A DNA stretch of 64,000 nt from Bradyrhizobium mercantei (GCF_001982635.1 NZ_MKFI01000013.1:1-64000), one strand, 5' to 3'; numbered from the stretch's first letter, positions 45,266 to 53,566 are shown. Notes: generated by a model from the letters alone, not told the origin. Translations and numbers: made by a program.

Positions 45266-46272
45266 ACAGGCAGGCCGCCTTCTGGATCATCGCGCTGCTC
45301 GCGCTCATCGCGCTGCCCTTCGTGCACCGCGATCCCTATCATTTGCACGTGCTGGTGCTGATCCTGATCTGGTCGTTCGCCTACACCTCATGGTCGATCA
45401 TGGGCCGCTTCGGGCTGGTTTCGCTCGGCCATGGCGGCTTCATGGGCATCGGCGCCTATGTCACCGCGCTGCTCTGGAACCACCTCGGCGTCTCGCCCTG
45501 GATCGGCATCCCCGTGAGCATGGCGACCGCGGGCGTGCTCGCGCTGATCGTCGCCTATCCCTGCTTCCGCTTCCGCATCACCGGCCACTATTTCGTGCTG
45601 GTGACGCTCGCGCTGTCCGGCATCGTGCTCCAGGTCATCACCGCGACCCGCGACTATACCGGCGGCTCGCTCGGCTACACGCCGCAGCGCGCCCAGAGCG
45701 GCAAGGGGCTGCTCGCGCTGCAATTCGACGACAAGACCACCTGGTACCTGATCGCGCTCGCGGTGTGGGTCGTGGGCCTCGTGATCTGGCGCGCGATCGA
45801 CCGCAGCATGATCCGTCACGCCATGGAGGCGATCTCGGAGGATGAGGACGCCGCGGCCGCAGCCGGCGTCAACGTCACCGCCGAGAAGCTCAAGATCACC
45901 CTGATCAGCGCGCTGATGACCGCGCTGTCAGGCGCGCTGTATTGCCAGTACCAGATGTTCATCTCGCCGGACACCGTGAGCGGCATTGCCGTCTCCTTGC
46001 AGATGGTGTTCGCGGCGATCGTCGGCGGCGTCTATGTCGCGCTGGGGCCGACGGTCGGCGCCGTCATCACCATCGTGCTGGCCGAGGTGCTGCGCATCTC
46101 GTTCGGCACCAAGGCGGTCGGCTGGGACAACCTGGTCTATGGCGTGCTGCTGGTGCTGTTCATCATCTTCCTGCCCAAGGGCATTCTTGGTAGCGTGATC
46201 GACAGGATCAAATCGCCACGCAAGCCGTTGAGAGGCCATGAGCAACAAACCGTCCCCATCGCTCGCCGATGA
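45262..46272 (+). CDS. LivM-type ABC permease
   Basis: A 336-residue membrane protein with about ten helices, starting at GTG 45262, which overlaps the LivH-type stop (GTGA). It has FGLVSLGHGGFMGIGAYVTALL, the LivM signature, and the coupling loop MEAISEDEDAAAAAGVNVTAEK. The C-terminus (DRIKSPRKPLRGHEQQTVPI) overlaps the start of the PPK2 gene by 35 bases in another frame. The frame is open further upstream, but that stretch lies within the LivH-type gene and is not used. Confidence 0.9.
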   Translation: MNRQAAFWIIALLALIALPFVHRDPYHLHVLVLILIWSFAYTSWSIMGRFGLVSLGHGGFMGIGAYVTALLWNHLGVSPWIGIPVSMATAGVLALIVAYPCFRFRITGHYFVLVTLALSGIVLQVITATRDYTGGSLGYTPQRAQSGKGLLALQFDDKTTWYLIALAVWVVGLVIWRAIDRSMIRHAMEAISEDEDAAAAAGVNVTAEKLKITLISALMTALSGALYCQYQMFISPDTVSGIAVSLQMVFAAIVGGVYVALGPTVGAVITIVLAEVLRISFGTKAVGWDNLVYGVLLVLFIIFLPKGILGSVIDRIKSPRKPLRGHEQQTVPIARR

Positions 46273-47191
46273 ACTGAAGCCCTTCATCGCGCCGTTTCGC
46301 TTCGACGGGAGTGGCGAATTTCACCTCAAATCGTATCCGACCGCCGAGAAGGGCGGCATCGACAAGGACGCCGGCGGCAAGATCATCGAGGCCAACCGCA
46401 AGCGGCTCAACGATTTCCAGGAGAAGCTCTACGCCCAGGACCGCTGGTCGGTGCTTTTGATCTTCCAGGGCATGGATGCCGCCGGCAAGGATAGTGCGAT
46501 CAAGAGCGTGTTCGAGGGCGTCAACCCGCAGGGCTGCGAGGTCTCCTCCTTCAAGCAGCCGTCGAGCCGGGAGCTCGATCACGACTACATGTGGCGCGCG
46601 ATGGTCGCGCTGCCGGAGCGCGGCCGCATCGGCATCTTCAACCGCTCCTATTACGAGGAGTGCCTGGTGGTGCGGGTGCATCCCGAGGTGCTCGGCAAGC
46701 AGAAGATCCCGAAGAAGCTCGTGACCGAGAACATCTGGCGCGAGCGCTTCGAGGACATCTCTTCGATCGAACGCTATCTGTCGCGCAACGGCACCATGAT
46801 CCTGAAATTCTTCCTGCACGTCTCCAAGGAGGAGCAACGCCAGCGCTTCCTCGACCGGCTCGAGGAGCCCGCCAAGAACTGGAAGTTCTCGATGGCCGAC
46901 ATCTCCGAGCGCGCGCTGTGGGCCAAGTATCAAGCCGCCTATCAGGACATGATCCACCACACCGCGACCAGGGAAGCGCCCTGGCACATCGTGCCCGCCG
47001 ACCACAAATGGTTCGCCCGCGTCGTGATCGGCTCGACCATCGTCAACGCGCTCGACAGACTCGACCTGAAATTCCCCGAGGTCGACAAGGCCGAGCTCAG
47101 CGAGTTCAAGCGCGTCCGCGCCGCGCTGGAGGCGGAAGGCAAGGGCGGGGCGGTGGAGAAGGCAACGAAGAAGGAGGCCGCGAAGAAGTAG
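46238..47191 (+). CDS. ppk2: Polyphosphate kinase 2 family protein
   Basis: A 317-residue PPK2 that uses polyphosphate to phosphorylate nucleotides. The P-loop is LLIFQGMDAAGKDSAIKSV. RIGIFNRSYYEECLVVRVHPE holds the lid/catalytic Arg and Tyr residues, and YLSRNGTMILKFFLHVSKEEQ is another family landmark. The length fits the one-domain PPK2 class (about 300). The tail is Lys/Ala-rich (EKATKKEAAKK). The start ATG lies 35 bases inside the LivM-type gene, so translation may be coupled. Whether the substrate is a nucleoside mono- or diphosphate is not clear. Confidence 0.92.
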   Translation: MSNKPSPSLADELKPFIAPFRFDGSGEFHLKSYPTAEKGGIDKDAGGKIIEANRKRLNDFQEKLYAQDRWSVLLIFQGMDAAGKDSAIKSVFEGVNPQGCEVSSFKQPSSRELDHDYMWRAMVALPERGRIGIFNRSYYEECLVVRVHPEVLGKQKIPKKLVTENIWRERFEDISSIERYLSRNGTMILKFFLHVSKEEQRQRFLDRLEEPAKNWKFSMADISERALWAKYQAAYQDMIHHTATREAPWHIVPADHKWFARVVIGSTIVNALDRLDLKFPEVDKAELSEFKRVRAALEAEGKGGAVEKATKKEAAKK

Positions 47192-47257
47192 CGGATGAAG
47201 AAGTAAGGCCGCGCTTCCTCTCACTCACTGCGTAAGGTGAGCAAGCTCGTCAGGCTC

Positions 47258-47446
47258 CCTCCCCCCTTGCGGGGGGAGGGTGGGAGAGAGGGGTGGCCCC
47301 GGGCGAGATGACGAAGAACAAGCGCGTCGCCTTCCCAATCTCGATCGCGCGTCGTTGAAAGAGAAATGGAGAGAGTCACCGTGTGGTACCCCTCTCCCTA
47401 ACCCTCCCCCGCAAGGGGGGAGGGAACCCTGCCGTCGGTGCGTCCC
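47258..47446. repeat. Long palindromic repeat (CCCTCCCCC/GGGGGAGGG), copy 1
   Basis: The left part has CTCCCTCCCCCCTTGCGGGG then GGAGGGTGGGAGAGAGGGG. The right part has CCCCTCTCCCTAACCCTCC and CGCAAGGGGGGAGGG. Each end forms its own hairpin and the two ends are also inverted copies of each other. The right end TGCGTCCC abuts the stop codon of the downstream minus-strand gene. A same-orientation copy is at 49916-50097. Confidence 0.8.
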
Positions 47447-49657
47447 TTACTTGCGCGACGGCATCCAGGCGGACAGCAGATAGAAGCCGATCGCCACGAT
47501 CAGGAGATAGCGGAAGCCGAGCAGGGTCGAGCACGACTCGGCGAGGCCGCCGATCACGGAGCCCGCGATGTTGGATCCGAACGCCTGGTCGGGATTGGCT
47601 TCGTCGCGGAACGAGCGGGCGAAGATCACGCCGGCGAAGAACATCGGGCCGAGCGCCAGCGCGCACGGGATCACGTAGCGCCAGATGATGCCGCCGCTGA
47701 GGAACGTGTCCAGCGGCACCAGCACCGCGACCGCCAGCAGCACCAATAGCCCGGCATAGTGCCGCGCCAGCCGGGTGGACGGCACCTTGATCACATATAG
47801 GTTGGCGGCGAGGATGAGCAGCAGCGCGGTGAAGAACACCGCCGAATTGACCAGCCAGGTGCTGCCGAACAGCAGCGCCATCTGCACCACCGCCTTGGTC
47901 TCCAGCAGCATGAAGGCCGCGCCGAGGAAGAACATCCGGTTGTTGGGCCGCCAGACGCCCTTCGGCTTGAACAGGTAGACCAGGCCGAGCCCGAGCACGC
48001 CGAGCAGGATCATCGAGCGAACCGTCAGGTCGGGGATCAGCCGGCCGCTGACATAGAGGAACGGCCAGTCGTCGCTGGTCGATTGCTTGGCGCCGTCATT
48101 GTCGACCACCAGCTTCGCCGGCGCCAGCGGCACCCAGTCGCCGCGCCCGGCGGCAGTCTTCTCCTGTGCTTTTTCCTGCGGCTTGTCGAAGCCGTTGACC
48201 GACAGGTTCTCCGGCGGAAGGCTGTTCAGCCAGAATTGGCCGCGGTCGCGGAACGCGGTGGAGATGCGCGGATTGCAGCCCGCGATGATGGTGGTGAAGC
48301 CGACCGCTTCGGACGACGTCAGCGTCTCCTTGTAGGGCAGCGGCAGCACCAGCGGATCGCAGCCAAACACCTGCTTCGCCATCTCGGCCACGCGCTGCAC
48401 GATCCAGCCCTGGCGGTAGTAGTTGTACATCACGAAGATGCCGTCCTGCTTCAGCACGCGGCGGACGTCCTGGAATGCCTGTTCGGTGAACAGATAGCTT
48501 TCCAGACGGATGTTGGCGTAGCCGCTGTGCAGGATCAGCGAGTCGACGAGGGCGTAGACGACGAGATCGTATTTGCGCTCGGTGGTGCGCAGGAAATGCC
48601 GGCCGTCGTCGAGATGCGGCACCACCCTCGGATCCTGGTAGGGCTTGTCGGGATGGTTGTGGATGCCGATGTTCTGGATCACGGGATCGATCTCGACCGC
48701 ATCGATGCGTTCGACGCCGAAGCGCAAGGCGTGCGCCAGGTCGTTGCCGGAGCCGGCGCCGATGATCATGACGTCCTTGAACGGCGCGCCGCCGCTGTGC
48801 TTCTGCAGCAGGTGGATCAGCGAATAGGACGAGCCGCGTTCGCTGAACGGCATCATCTCCTGATGGCCGATATTGTTGACGGTGATTTCGCCACTCGCCT
48901 TGTTGAGGTCGACGGCGTAGTAGGGCGACCAGCGCACGTCATGGTCGTCGGAACGATCGGTGTACCATCCGGTGAATCCGACCAGGATGACCAGCGTGAC
49001 GAGGCGCAGGATCGACAGCGCCTTGTCCTGGTAGAGCAGATAGACGATGCCGGCGCAGCTGATCGCGAACCAGACCACCGGCGGCGCCTGCGCGAACGAC
49101 AGCAGCGAGAACCCGACGATCCCCGCGAGGCTGCCGCCGATATTCAGCGAATAGCCGGCGACGCGGTTCGGATAGGCGTCGAAGGCGCGGCCGAGCGTCT
49201 GGCCGAGGCCGACGAACATCAGCGCGATCAGCACGAAGAACAGGCCTGCGATCGCCTCGATCGGCACCACGAACTTGGCGAGATCGGGGTTGCGATACTC
49301 GGTGCCGAAAAACACCTCCTGCGGCGAAGCCTGATGGCCGACGTCGACGGCGAATTTGCCCCAGTTGAAATACAGCGCCATGATCGTGACCACGGCCGCG
49401 AAGGTCACGAAAGCGAGCCCCGGAAACAGCGCGAGCCAGTTGGTGCTCCGCCGCGCCGCGAGGCAGCCGCAGGACATGCCGAGGAACGCCGCGAGCAGCA
49501 CGATGTTGGTGAAGAATTGCAGGAAGACGACCTTGGCCGAGAACCAGCGGATGCAGGCCAGTTCGAGGAACAGGATCAGGAATCCAACCAGGAAGAGGTT
49601 GAAGCCGGCTTGTCGCTGGTTGAGCCCTTCGGCCAGTTTCGTCGCGGGCATCCCCAT
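47447..49657 (-). CDS. Spermidine-synthase-like membrane protein (fused membrane and SAM-type domains)
   Basis: A 736-residue protein. The N-terminal part has about seven membrane helices (FLVGFLILFLELACIRWF first). Residues about 240-470 are a spermidine-synthase/methyltransferase Rossmann domain (VMIIGAGSGNDLAHALRFG, IDAVEIDPVIQNIG, DDGRHFLRTTERKYDLVVYALVDS). The C-terminal part has six more helices (MFFLGAAFMLLETKAVVQ). Such fusions are common in bacteria, and polyamine synthesis has rarely been shown. The GAGSGND motif suggests nucleotide or decarboxylated-SAM binding. The ATG at 49655-49657 follows CTCC/GGAG-like GGAGAT. It is flanked on both sides by the same repeat. Confidence 0.8.
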   Translation of the reverse strand: MGMPATKLAEGLNQRQAGFNLFLVGFLILFLELACIRWFSAKVVFLQFFTNIVLLAAFLGMSCGCLAARRSTNWLALFPGLAFVTFAAVVTIMALYFNWGKFAVDVGHQASPQEVFFGTEYRNPDLAKFVVPIEAIAGLFFVLIALMFVGLGQTLGRAFDAYPNRVAGYSLNIGGSLAGIVGFSLLSFAQAPPVVWFAISCAGIVYLLYQDKALSILRLVTLVILVGFTGWYTDRSDDHDVRWSPYYAVDLNKASGEITVNNIGHQEMMPFSERGSSYSLIHLLQKHSGGAPFKDVMIIGAGSGNDLAHALRFGVERIDAVEIDPVIQNIGIHNHPDKPYQDPRVVPHLDDGRHFLRTTERKYDLVVYALVDSLILHSGYANIRLESYLFTEQAFQDVRRVLKQDGIFVMYNYYRQGWIVQRVAEMAKQVFGCDPLVLPLPYKETLTSSEAVGFTTIIAGCNPRISTAFRDRGQFWLNSLPPENLSVNGFDKPQEKAQEKTAAGRGDWVPLAPAKLVVDNDGAKQSTSDDWPFLYVSGRLIPDLTVRSMILLGVLGLGLVYLFKPKGVWRPNNRMFFLGAAFMLLETKAVVQMALLFGSTWLVNSAVFFTALLLILAANLYVIKVPSTRLARHYAGLLVLLAVAVLVPLDTFLSGGIIWRYVIPCALALGPMFFAGVIFARSFRDEANPDQAFGSNIAGSVIGGLAESCSTLLGFRYLLIVAIGFYLLSAWMPSRK

Positions 49658-49726
49658 ATCTCCTTAACCAAACAAGGTCGCGCCCAAAACAGCCGGTCGC
49701 CGGCCGCACCCTAAAGGCAACCCGTT

Positions 49727-49760
49727 GAGCAAAGATTGACTTATGAGCAAAGATTGACTT
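49727..49760. repeat. Tandem direct repeat, 16 bp x 2 (18-bp period)
   Basis: GAGCAAAGATTGACTT occurs twice with two bases between the copies, 70 bp upstream of the spermidine-synthase-like start codon. Direct repeats at this spacing can be regulator binding sites. They could also be a recent slippage duplication. Confidence 0.7.
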
Positions 49761-49915
49761 GGCCCGCCGCGCACGCGCAACGGTTGTCGCGATCGGCGTC
49801 ACGCTTGGCATCATGGTGTAGGAGAGGTTTAGCATTGAGCATGTCTTGCTTGCGTCATGCAGGACGCGAATGTCGAGGCGGGCATCGACCGCGTGAGGAG
49901 AGCACCGTCGTCGGC

Positions 49916-50097
49916 TCCCTCCCCCCTTGCGGGGGAGGGTGGGGAGAGGGGTAAGCCCCGGGCGGGATGATCGTGAGAGTACCGCTATCGCAATCTCGGT
50001 TGTTGACACGCGTTGAACAGCACGTCGTGTGGCCACCCCTCTCCCTAGCCCTCCCCCGCAAGGGGGGAGGGAACCCTTCCGGCGGTGCGTCCCTTAC
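49916..50097. repeat. Long palindromic repeat (CCCTCCCCC/GGGGGAGGG), copy 2
   Basis: It has the same end structure and orientation as 47258-47446: GGCTCCCTCCCCCCTTGC at the left and CCGCAAGGGGGGAGGGAACC then GGTGCGTCCCTTAC at the right. The middle (about 80 bp) differs between the copies. A degenerate third fragment, CCGCAAGGGGGAGGAGAGG, is at about 51498-51516. Confidence 0.8.
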
Positions 50098-50143
50098 ATG
50101 AGTGCGCAGGTGTGCAACTGCGCCCGGGCGCACGCAGCCGCCT

Positions 50144-50569
50144 TCACGACGCAGCTTCGCCAAACACCATCTGCCAGCCCTTGCGCGTATCCATGTATTC
50201 GCGCACCTGCTTGATGCGGCCCGCCTCGACCGTGAACACGAAGCAATAGTCGTTGTCGTAGGGCCGGCCGCCCGGCAGCGTCGCGCGCATGCGCTCCTCG
50301 ACGATCACGCTGTCGCCGGCGGCATGAACCGCGCGGAAGCTGATGTCGATCTCGGTGAACAGGCGGTGCATCTCGGTCGAGATGAAGCGGGCGATCACCT
50401 CCGCGCCGATCATGTGGTCGGTGTGGTCGAGCGCGACCGCGGTGGCGTTGCGCGTCGGCGCGATCCATTCGGCGTCCGGCGCGAACACTGCGGCAATCAG
50501 CCTGGCGTCGCGGGTGCGGAAGGTCTGCCAGGCGTTGAGGACGATTTCTTTGGCGGAAGGGCTGGTCAT
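50144..50569 (-). CDS. SnoaL/NTF2-like protein
   Basis: A 141-residue cone-shaped alpha+beta protein of the NTF2-like/SnoaL superfamily: VLNAWQTFRTRDARLIAAVF, APDAEWIAPTRNATAVAL, GAEVIARFISTEMHRLF, and a final strand set CFVFTVEAGRIKQVREYMD. This fold includes isomerases, polyketide cyclases and ligand-binding proteins, and the function cannot be told. It is divergent from an AdaA-like gene. Confidence 0.8.
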   Translation of the reverse strand: MTSPSAKEIVLNAWQTFRTRDARLIAAVFAPDAEWIAPTRNATAVALDHTDHMIGAEVIARFISTEMHRLFTEIDISFRAVHAAGDSVIVEERMRATLPGGRPYDNDYCFVFTVEAGRIKQVREYMDTRKGWQMVFGEAAS

Positions 50570-50694
50570 TGCGACGTCTCCGTGGTGATCGATCGGCTCG
50601 ATCTAGGTCAGAGCGGCGGGGCGTGCTGGCCGGAATCGGACCTCATCACCGCCGGTCTCTTTTCTCGCTCGCGCGATGCGCTAGTGTCTGCCTC

Positions 50695-51264
50695 ATGCTC
50701 AGCTTCGAGATCTGCAACGCGGCACGGCTGCGGCGCGACGCGCGCTATGACGGCCGCTTCTTCACCGCGGTGAAGACCACGCGGATCTATTGCCGCCCGG
50801 TCTGTCCGGTGAAGCACCCGTTGCCGCGCAACGTCACCTACTACCCGACCGCCGCCGCGGCCGAGGCGGCGGGCTATCGGCCGTGCCTGCGCTGCGGCCC
50901 GGAAACCGCGCCGTTCTGTCCGGCGTGGAACGGCACGCGCTCGACAGTTGCGCGCGCGCTGAAGCTGATCGACGGCGGTGCGCTCGAGCGCGGCTCGGTC
51001 GCAGCACTGGCCGACCGGCTCGGCATCACCTCGCGCCATCTTGGGCGGCTGTTCGAGCGCCATGTCGGCGCGAGCCCGCAGCAGGTCGCGACCACCCGCC
51101 GCGTGCAGCGCGCCAAGCGCCTGATCGACACGACAGACGATGCGATGACCGAGATCGCCTTCCGCGCCGGCTTCGGCAGCGTCCGCCGCTTCAACGCCGC
51201 CTTTGCCGACCTCTACGGCCGCGCGCCATCCAGCCTGCGCGCGTCCTCGCGCGGCCGGAGGTGA
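50695..51264 (+). CDS. AdaA-like methylphosphotriester-responsive AraC regulator
   Basis: The 189-residue protein has an N-terminal Ada zinc domain (about 16-70): YDGRFFTAVKTTRIYCRPVC (first Cys of YCRPVC is the methyl-accepting Cys by family precedent) and RPCLRCGPE supplying the other zinc cysteines. An AraC-type helix-turn-helix follows (GSVAALADRLGITSRHLGRL, TEIAFRAGFGSVRRFNAAF). There is no alkyltransferase or AlkA glycosylase domain after it, unlike full-length Ada or Ada-AlkA fusions. It would sense methylated phosphotriesters and activate repair genes. The start is ATG 50695 (MLSFEICNAARL). Confidence 0.83.
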   Translation: MLSFEICNAARLRRDARYDGRFFTAVKTTRIYCRPVCPVKHPLPRNVTYYPTAAAAEAAGYRPCLRCGPETAPFCPAWNGTRSTVARALKLIDGGALERGSVAALADRLGITSRHLGRLFERHVGASPQQVATTRRVQRAKRLIDTTDDAMTEIAFRAGFGSVRRFNAAFADLYGRAPSSLRASSRGRR

Positions 51265-51698
51265 GGGGGCGAGCGCTGGGCGAGGTCGCTGCATCGCCAG
51301 CCGACGTGAGGCGAGCCCATTGGCCGGGCTCCCTTCCCCTTGCCGGATCGGATGCGAGGCGCTTGAACGATTTCGGAATATTGGAAATGTACCGCTGAGT
51401 TGCCCGACGGGTCAAGCTGCCTTGTCGATCGTCGGCAGCCGCCGGCTCCTTTGCATGGGGTTGTTTTCGATATTTTGGCCGCGCGGCTGCGGCGGTCCCG
51501 CAAGGGGGAGGAGAGGCCCACTGCTTGTGCGTCCCTGACGCGCCAGGCTGTCTTCGCCGCGTTAGGTCAACCCAGTTGACCATCTTTAGCCATTGCGGCA
51601 GCTTGCCATAATCGTCTAGAACGACGGCGCTCAGCGCGTCCCGGCAACCAACCGTCAAGGGTTTTGACCGAGGGTTTGGCGCTCAACAGGGTCTGGCA
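51265..51698. other. Gene-free 434-bp stretch upstream of the leuA leader
   Basis: I see no convincing gene. The stretch holds a degenerate fragment of the CCGCAAGGGGGAGG repeat (about 51498-51516), the perfect inverted repeat GGTCAACCCAGTTGACC (51565-51581, 7-bp arms and 3-base centre), and TTGACC at 51664-51669 as a possible -35 element without a good -10. It probably carries the leuA promoter. Confidence 0.5.
51565..51581. promoter_or_regulatory. Inverted repeat GGTCAAC-N3-GTTGACC, candidate operator
   Basis: A 17-bp perfect inverted repeat 118 bp upstream of the leucine-rich leader frame and 358 bp upstream of leuA. Its form suits a dimeric repressor or a short transcribed hairpin. No regulator gene adjoins it. 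Confidence 0.4.
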
Positions 51699-51815
51699 AT
51701 GCTGATTCGCGGCCAAATTGATGGGATTTCGGCGGAGGTGGCCTTGGCTACCGCCACGTTCCCGGCCGTGCGGCCCACCCTCCTTATTGGCGGCCTGCTT
51801 CTTACCTGCCCCTGA
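51699..51815 (+). CDS. leuA leader peptide, Leu-rich C-terminus
   Basis: A 38-codon frame from ATG 51699 to TGA 51813-51815, with CAGGG seven bases before the ATG. The product starts MLIRGQIDGISAEV and ends TLLIGGLLLTCP. Five leucine codons and one isoleucine codon fall within eight codons (CTC CTT ATT GGC GGC CTG CTT CTT). It lies 123 bp upstream of leuA, and its stop codon sits inside an RNA stem. This is the layout of a leucine attenuation leader. Confidence 0.72.
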   Translation: MLIRGQIDGISAEVALATATFPAVRPTLLIGGLLLTCP

Positions 51816-51876
51816 GGGCCGGCTGGGCGTCTGCGCCTGGGCACTCAGGGGTTTGTACGAGATCACCGGACCCTGA
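51809..51876 (+). promoter_or_regulatory. Competing hairpins between leader and leuA (attenuator)
   Basis: Stem 1 pairs CCCCTGAG (51809-51816) with CTCAGGGG (51844-51851), followed by TTT, with GGCG/CGCC pairing inside. Stem 2 pairs TCAGGG (51845-51850) with CCCTGA (51871-51876). They share bases and cannot both form. The leader TGA is in the 5' arm of stem 1, so a terminating ribosome would block it. The T-run is short, so it is not clear whether stem 1 acts as a true terminator or controls leuA otherwise. A third hairpin TTGCTC-AAG-GAGCAA is at 51891-51905. Confidence 0.55.
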
Positions 51877-51938
51877 TATCGCCCAAGTAATTGCTCAAGG
51901 AGCAACATGACGGGCGCAAAGCTCAAAGGAATTCTGAC

Positions 51939-53501
51939 ATGGCCACCGCTGATAAGTCCGAGAAGGACCGCGTCATCATTTTCGATACCACCCTGCGCGA
52001 CGGCGAGCAGTGCCCCGGCGCCACCATGACCTTCGAGGAGAAGCTCGAGGTCGCCGAGTTGCTGGACGATATGGGCGTCGACGTCATCGAGGCCGGCTTC
52101 CCGATCACCTCGGAAGGAGACTTCCAGGCGGTCAGCGAGATCGCCCGCCGCTCCAAGAACTCGGTCATCGCGGGCCTGTCCCGCGCCCACCCGGCCGACA
52201 TCGACCGCTGCGCCGAGGCCGTGAAGTTCGCCCGCCGCGGCCGCGTCCACACCGTGATCGCGACCTCGCCGCTGCATATGCGGGTGAAGTTGAACAAGAC
52301 CCCCGAGGAGGTCATCGAGACCTCGATCGCGATGGTCGCCCGCGCCCGCAACCAGATCGACGACGTCGAATGGTCGGCCGAGGACGGCACCCGCAGCGAG
52401 ATGGACTATCTGTGCCGGATCGTCGAAGCGGTGATCAAGGCCGGCGCCACCACGGTGAACATCCCCGACACCGTCGGCTACACGGTGCCGGAGGAATATA
52501 CCCACTTCATGCGGACGCTGATCGAGCGCGTGCCGAACTCCGACAAGGCGATCTTCTCGGTGCATTGCCACAACGACCTCGGCATGGCGGTGGCGAACTC
52601 GCTGGCCGGTATCGTCGGCGGCGCGCGGCAGGTCGAGTGCACCGTCAACGGCATCGGCGAGCGCGCCGGCAATGCCGCGCTGGAAGAGATCGTGATGGCG
52701 ATCAACGTGCGGAACGACAAGTTTCCGTACTGGAACAAGATCGACACCACCCAGCTCACCCGCGCCTCCAAGGTGGTGTCGGCCGCCACCTCGTTCCCGG
52801 TGCAATACAACAAGGCGATCGTCGGCCGTAACGCCTTCGCCCATGAGAGCGGCATCCATCAGGACGGCGTGCTGAAGGACGCCTCGACCTACGAGATCAT
52901 GCGTCCGGAGATGGTCGGCCTGAAGCAGTCCTCGCTGGTGCTGGGCAAGCATTCCGGCCGTCACGCCTTCGTCCACAAGCTGGAGGAGATGGGCTACAAG
53001 CTCGGCGCCAACCAGCTGGAGGATGCCTTTACGCGGATGAAGGCCCTGGCCGACCGCAAGAAGGACATCTACGACGAGGACATCGAGGCGCTGGTCGACC
53101 AGGAGATGGCCGCCGCCCATGACCGCATCAAGCTGACCTCGCTGACCGTGATCGCCGGCACCCATGGCCCGCAGCGCGCGACCATGAAGCTCGACGTCGA
53201 CGGCCAGATCAGGATCGAGGAAGCTGAAGGCAACGGCCCGGTCGATGCGGTGTTCAACTGCATCAAGCGCCTGGTGCCGCACGAGGCCAAGCTCGAGCTG
53301 TACCAGGTCCACGCGGTGACCGAAGGCACCGACGCGCAGGCCGAAGTCTCGGTTCGTCTGGCGCATGAGGGCCGCTCGATGACCGCGCGCGCCGCCGATC
53401 CGGACACCCTGGTCGCCTCAGCAAAGGCCTATCTCGGCGCGCTGAACAAGATCGTGATGAAGCGCCAGCGCGACGTCGTCCCGGGCAAGGCTGCGGGCTG
53501 A
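51939..53501 (+). CDS. leuA: 2-isopropylmalate synthase
   Basis: First committed enzyme of leucine synthesis: condenses acetyl-CoA with 2-oxoisovalerate. The 520-residue product has the catalytic TIM barrel with IIFDTTLRDGEQCPGATM (metal and catalytic Arg-Asp near residue 20), AEDGTRSEMDYLCRI, and the HxH metal site in FSVHCHNDLGMAVANS. Next come GERAGNAALEEIVMA and ESGIHQDGVLKDASTYEI, and then the C-terminal LeuA_dimer regulatory domain (ATMKLDVDGQIRIEEAEG onwards) that senses leucine. AAAGGAATTCTGAC precedes ATG 51939. It is preceded by a leader peptide and attenuator, and a strong terminator follows. Confidence 0.96.
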   Translation: MATADKSEKDRVIIFDTTLRDGEQCPGATMTFEEKLEVAELLDDMGVDVIEAGFPITSEGDFQAVSEIARRSKNSVIAGLSRAHPADIDRCAEAVKFARRGRVHTVIATSPLHMRVKLNKTPEEVIETSIAMVARARNQIDDVEWSAEDGTRSEMDYLCRIVEAVIKAGATTVNIPDTVGYTVPEEYTHFMRTLIERVPNSDKAIFSVHCHNDLGMAVANSLAGIVGGARQVECTVNGIGERAGNAALEEIVMAINVRNDKFPYWNKIDTTQLTRASKVVSAATSFPVQYNKAIVGRNAFAHESGIHQDGVLKDASTYEIMRPEMVGLKQSSLVLGKHSGRHAFVHKLEEMGYKLGANQLEDAFTRMKALADRKKDIYDEDIEALVDQEMAAAHDRIKLTSLTVIAGTHGPQRATMKLDVDGQIRIEEAEGNGPVDAVFNCIKRLVPHEAKLELYQVHAVTEGTDAQAEVSVRLAHEGRSMTARAADPDTLVASAKAYLGALNKIVMKRQRDVVPGKAAG

Positions 53502-53526
53502 GGCGCAAAGAGCGATCGATAGTTGG

Positions 53527-53556
53527 AAACGCGGTGCCTCGGCGCCGCGTTTTCGT
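53527..53556 (+). terminator. Rho-independent terminator of leuA
   Basis: AAACGCGGTGCC (53527-53538) pairs with GGCGCCGCGTTT (53541-53552) with one G-U pair and a two-base turn (effectively a larger loop), followed by TCGTTT. It lies 25 bp after the leuA stop codon. Confidence 0.8.
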
Positions 53557-53566
53557 TTGGGCAGAC

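Larger units (their letters stand above)
49658..50143. other. Gene-free 486-bp stretch with tandem and palindromic repeats
   Basis: This gap holds a tandem 16-bp repeat GAGCAAAGATTGACTT at 49727-49742 and 49745-49760, and copy 2 of the long CCCTCCCCC palindrome at 49916-50097. No credible reading frame with a ribosome binding site is seen. It lies between the promoter side of the spermidine-synthase-like gene and the 3' end of the SnoaL-like gene. Confidence 0.65.

Noticed and set aside
47258..50097. CRISPR-like reading of the repeated CCCTCCCCC elements
   Set aside because: Only two full copies, 2.7 kb apart, with no spacer array and no cas genes; they are dispersed palindromic repeats.
51567..53366. 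599-codon minus-strand frame over leuA
   Set aside because: Antisense shadow of leuA. It would also cover the leader peptide and attenuator.
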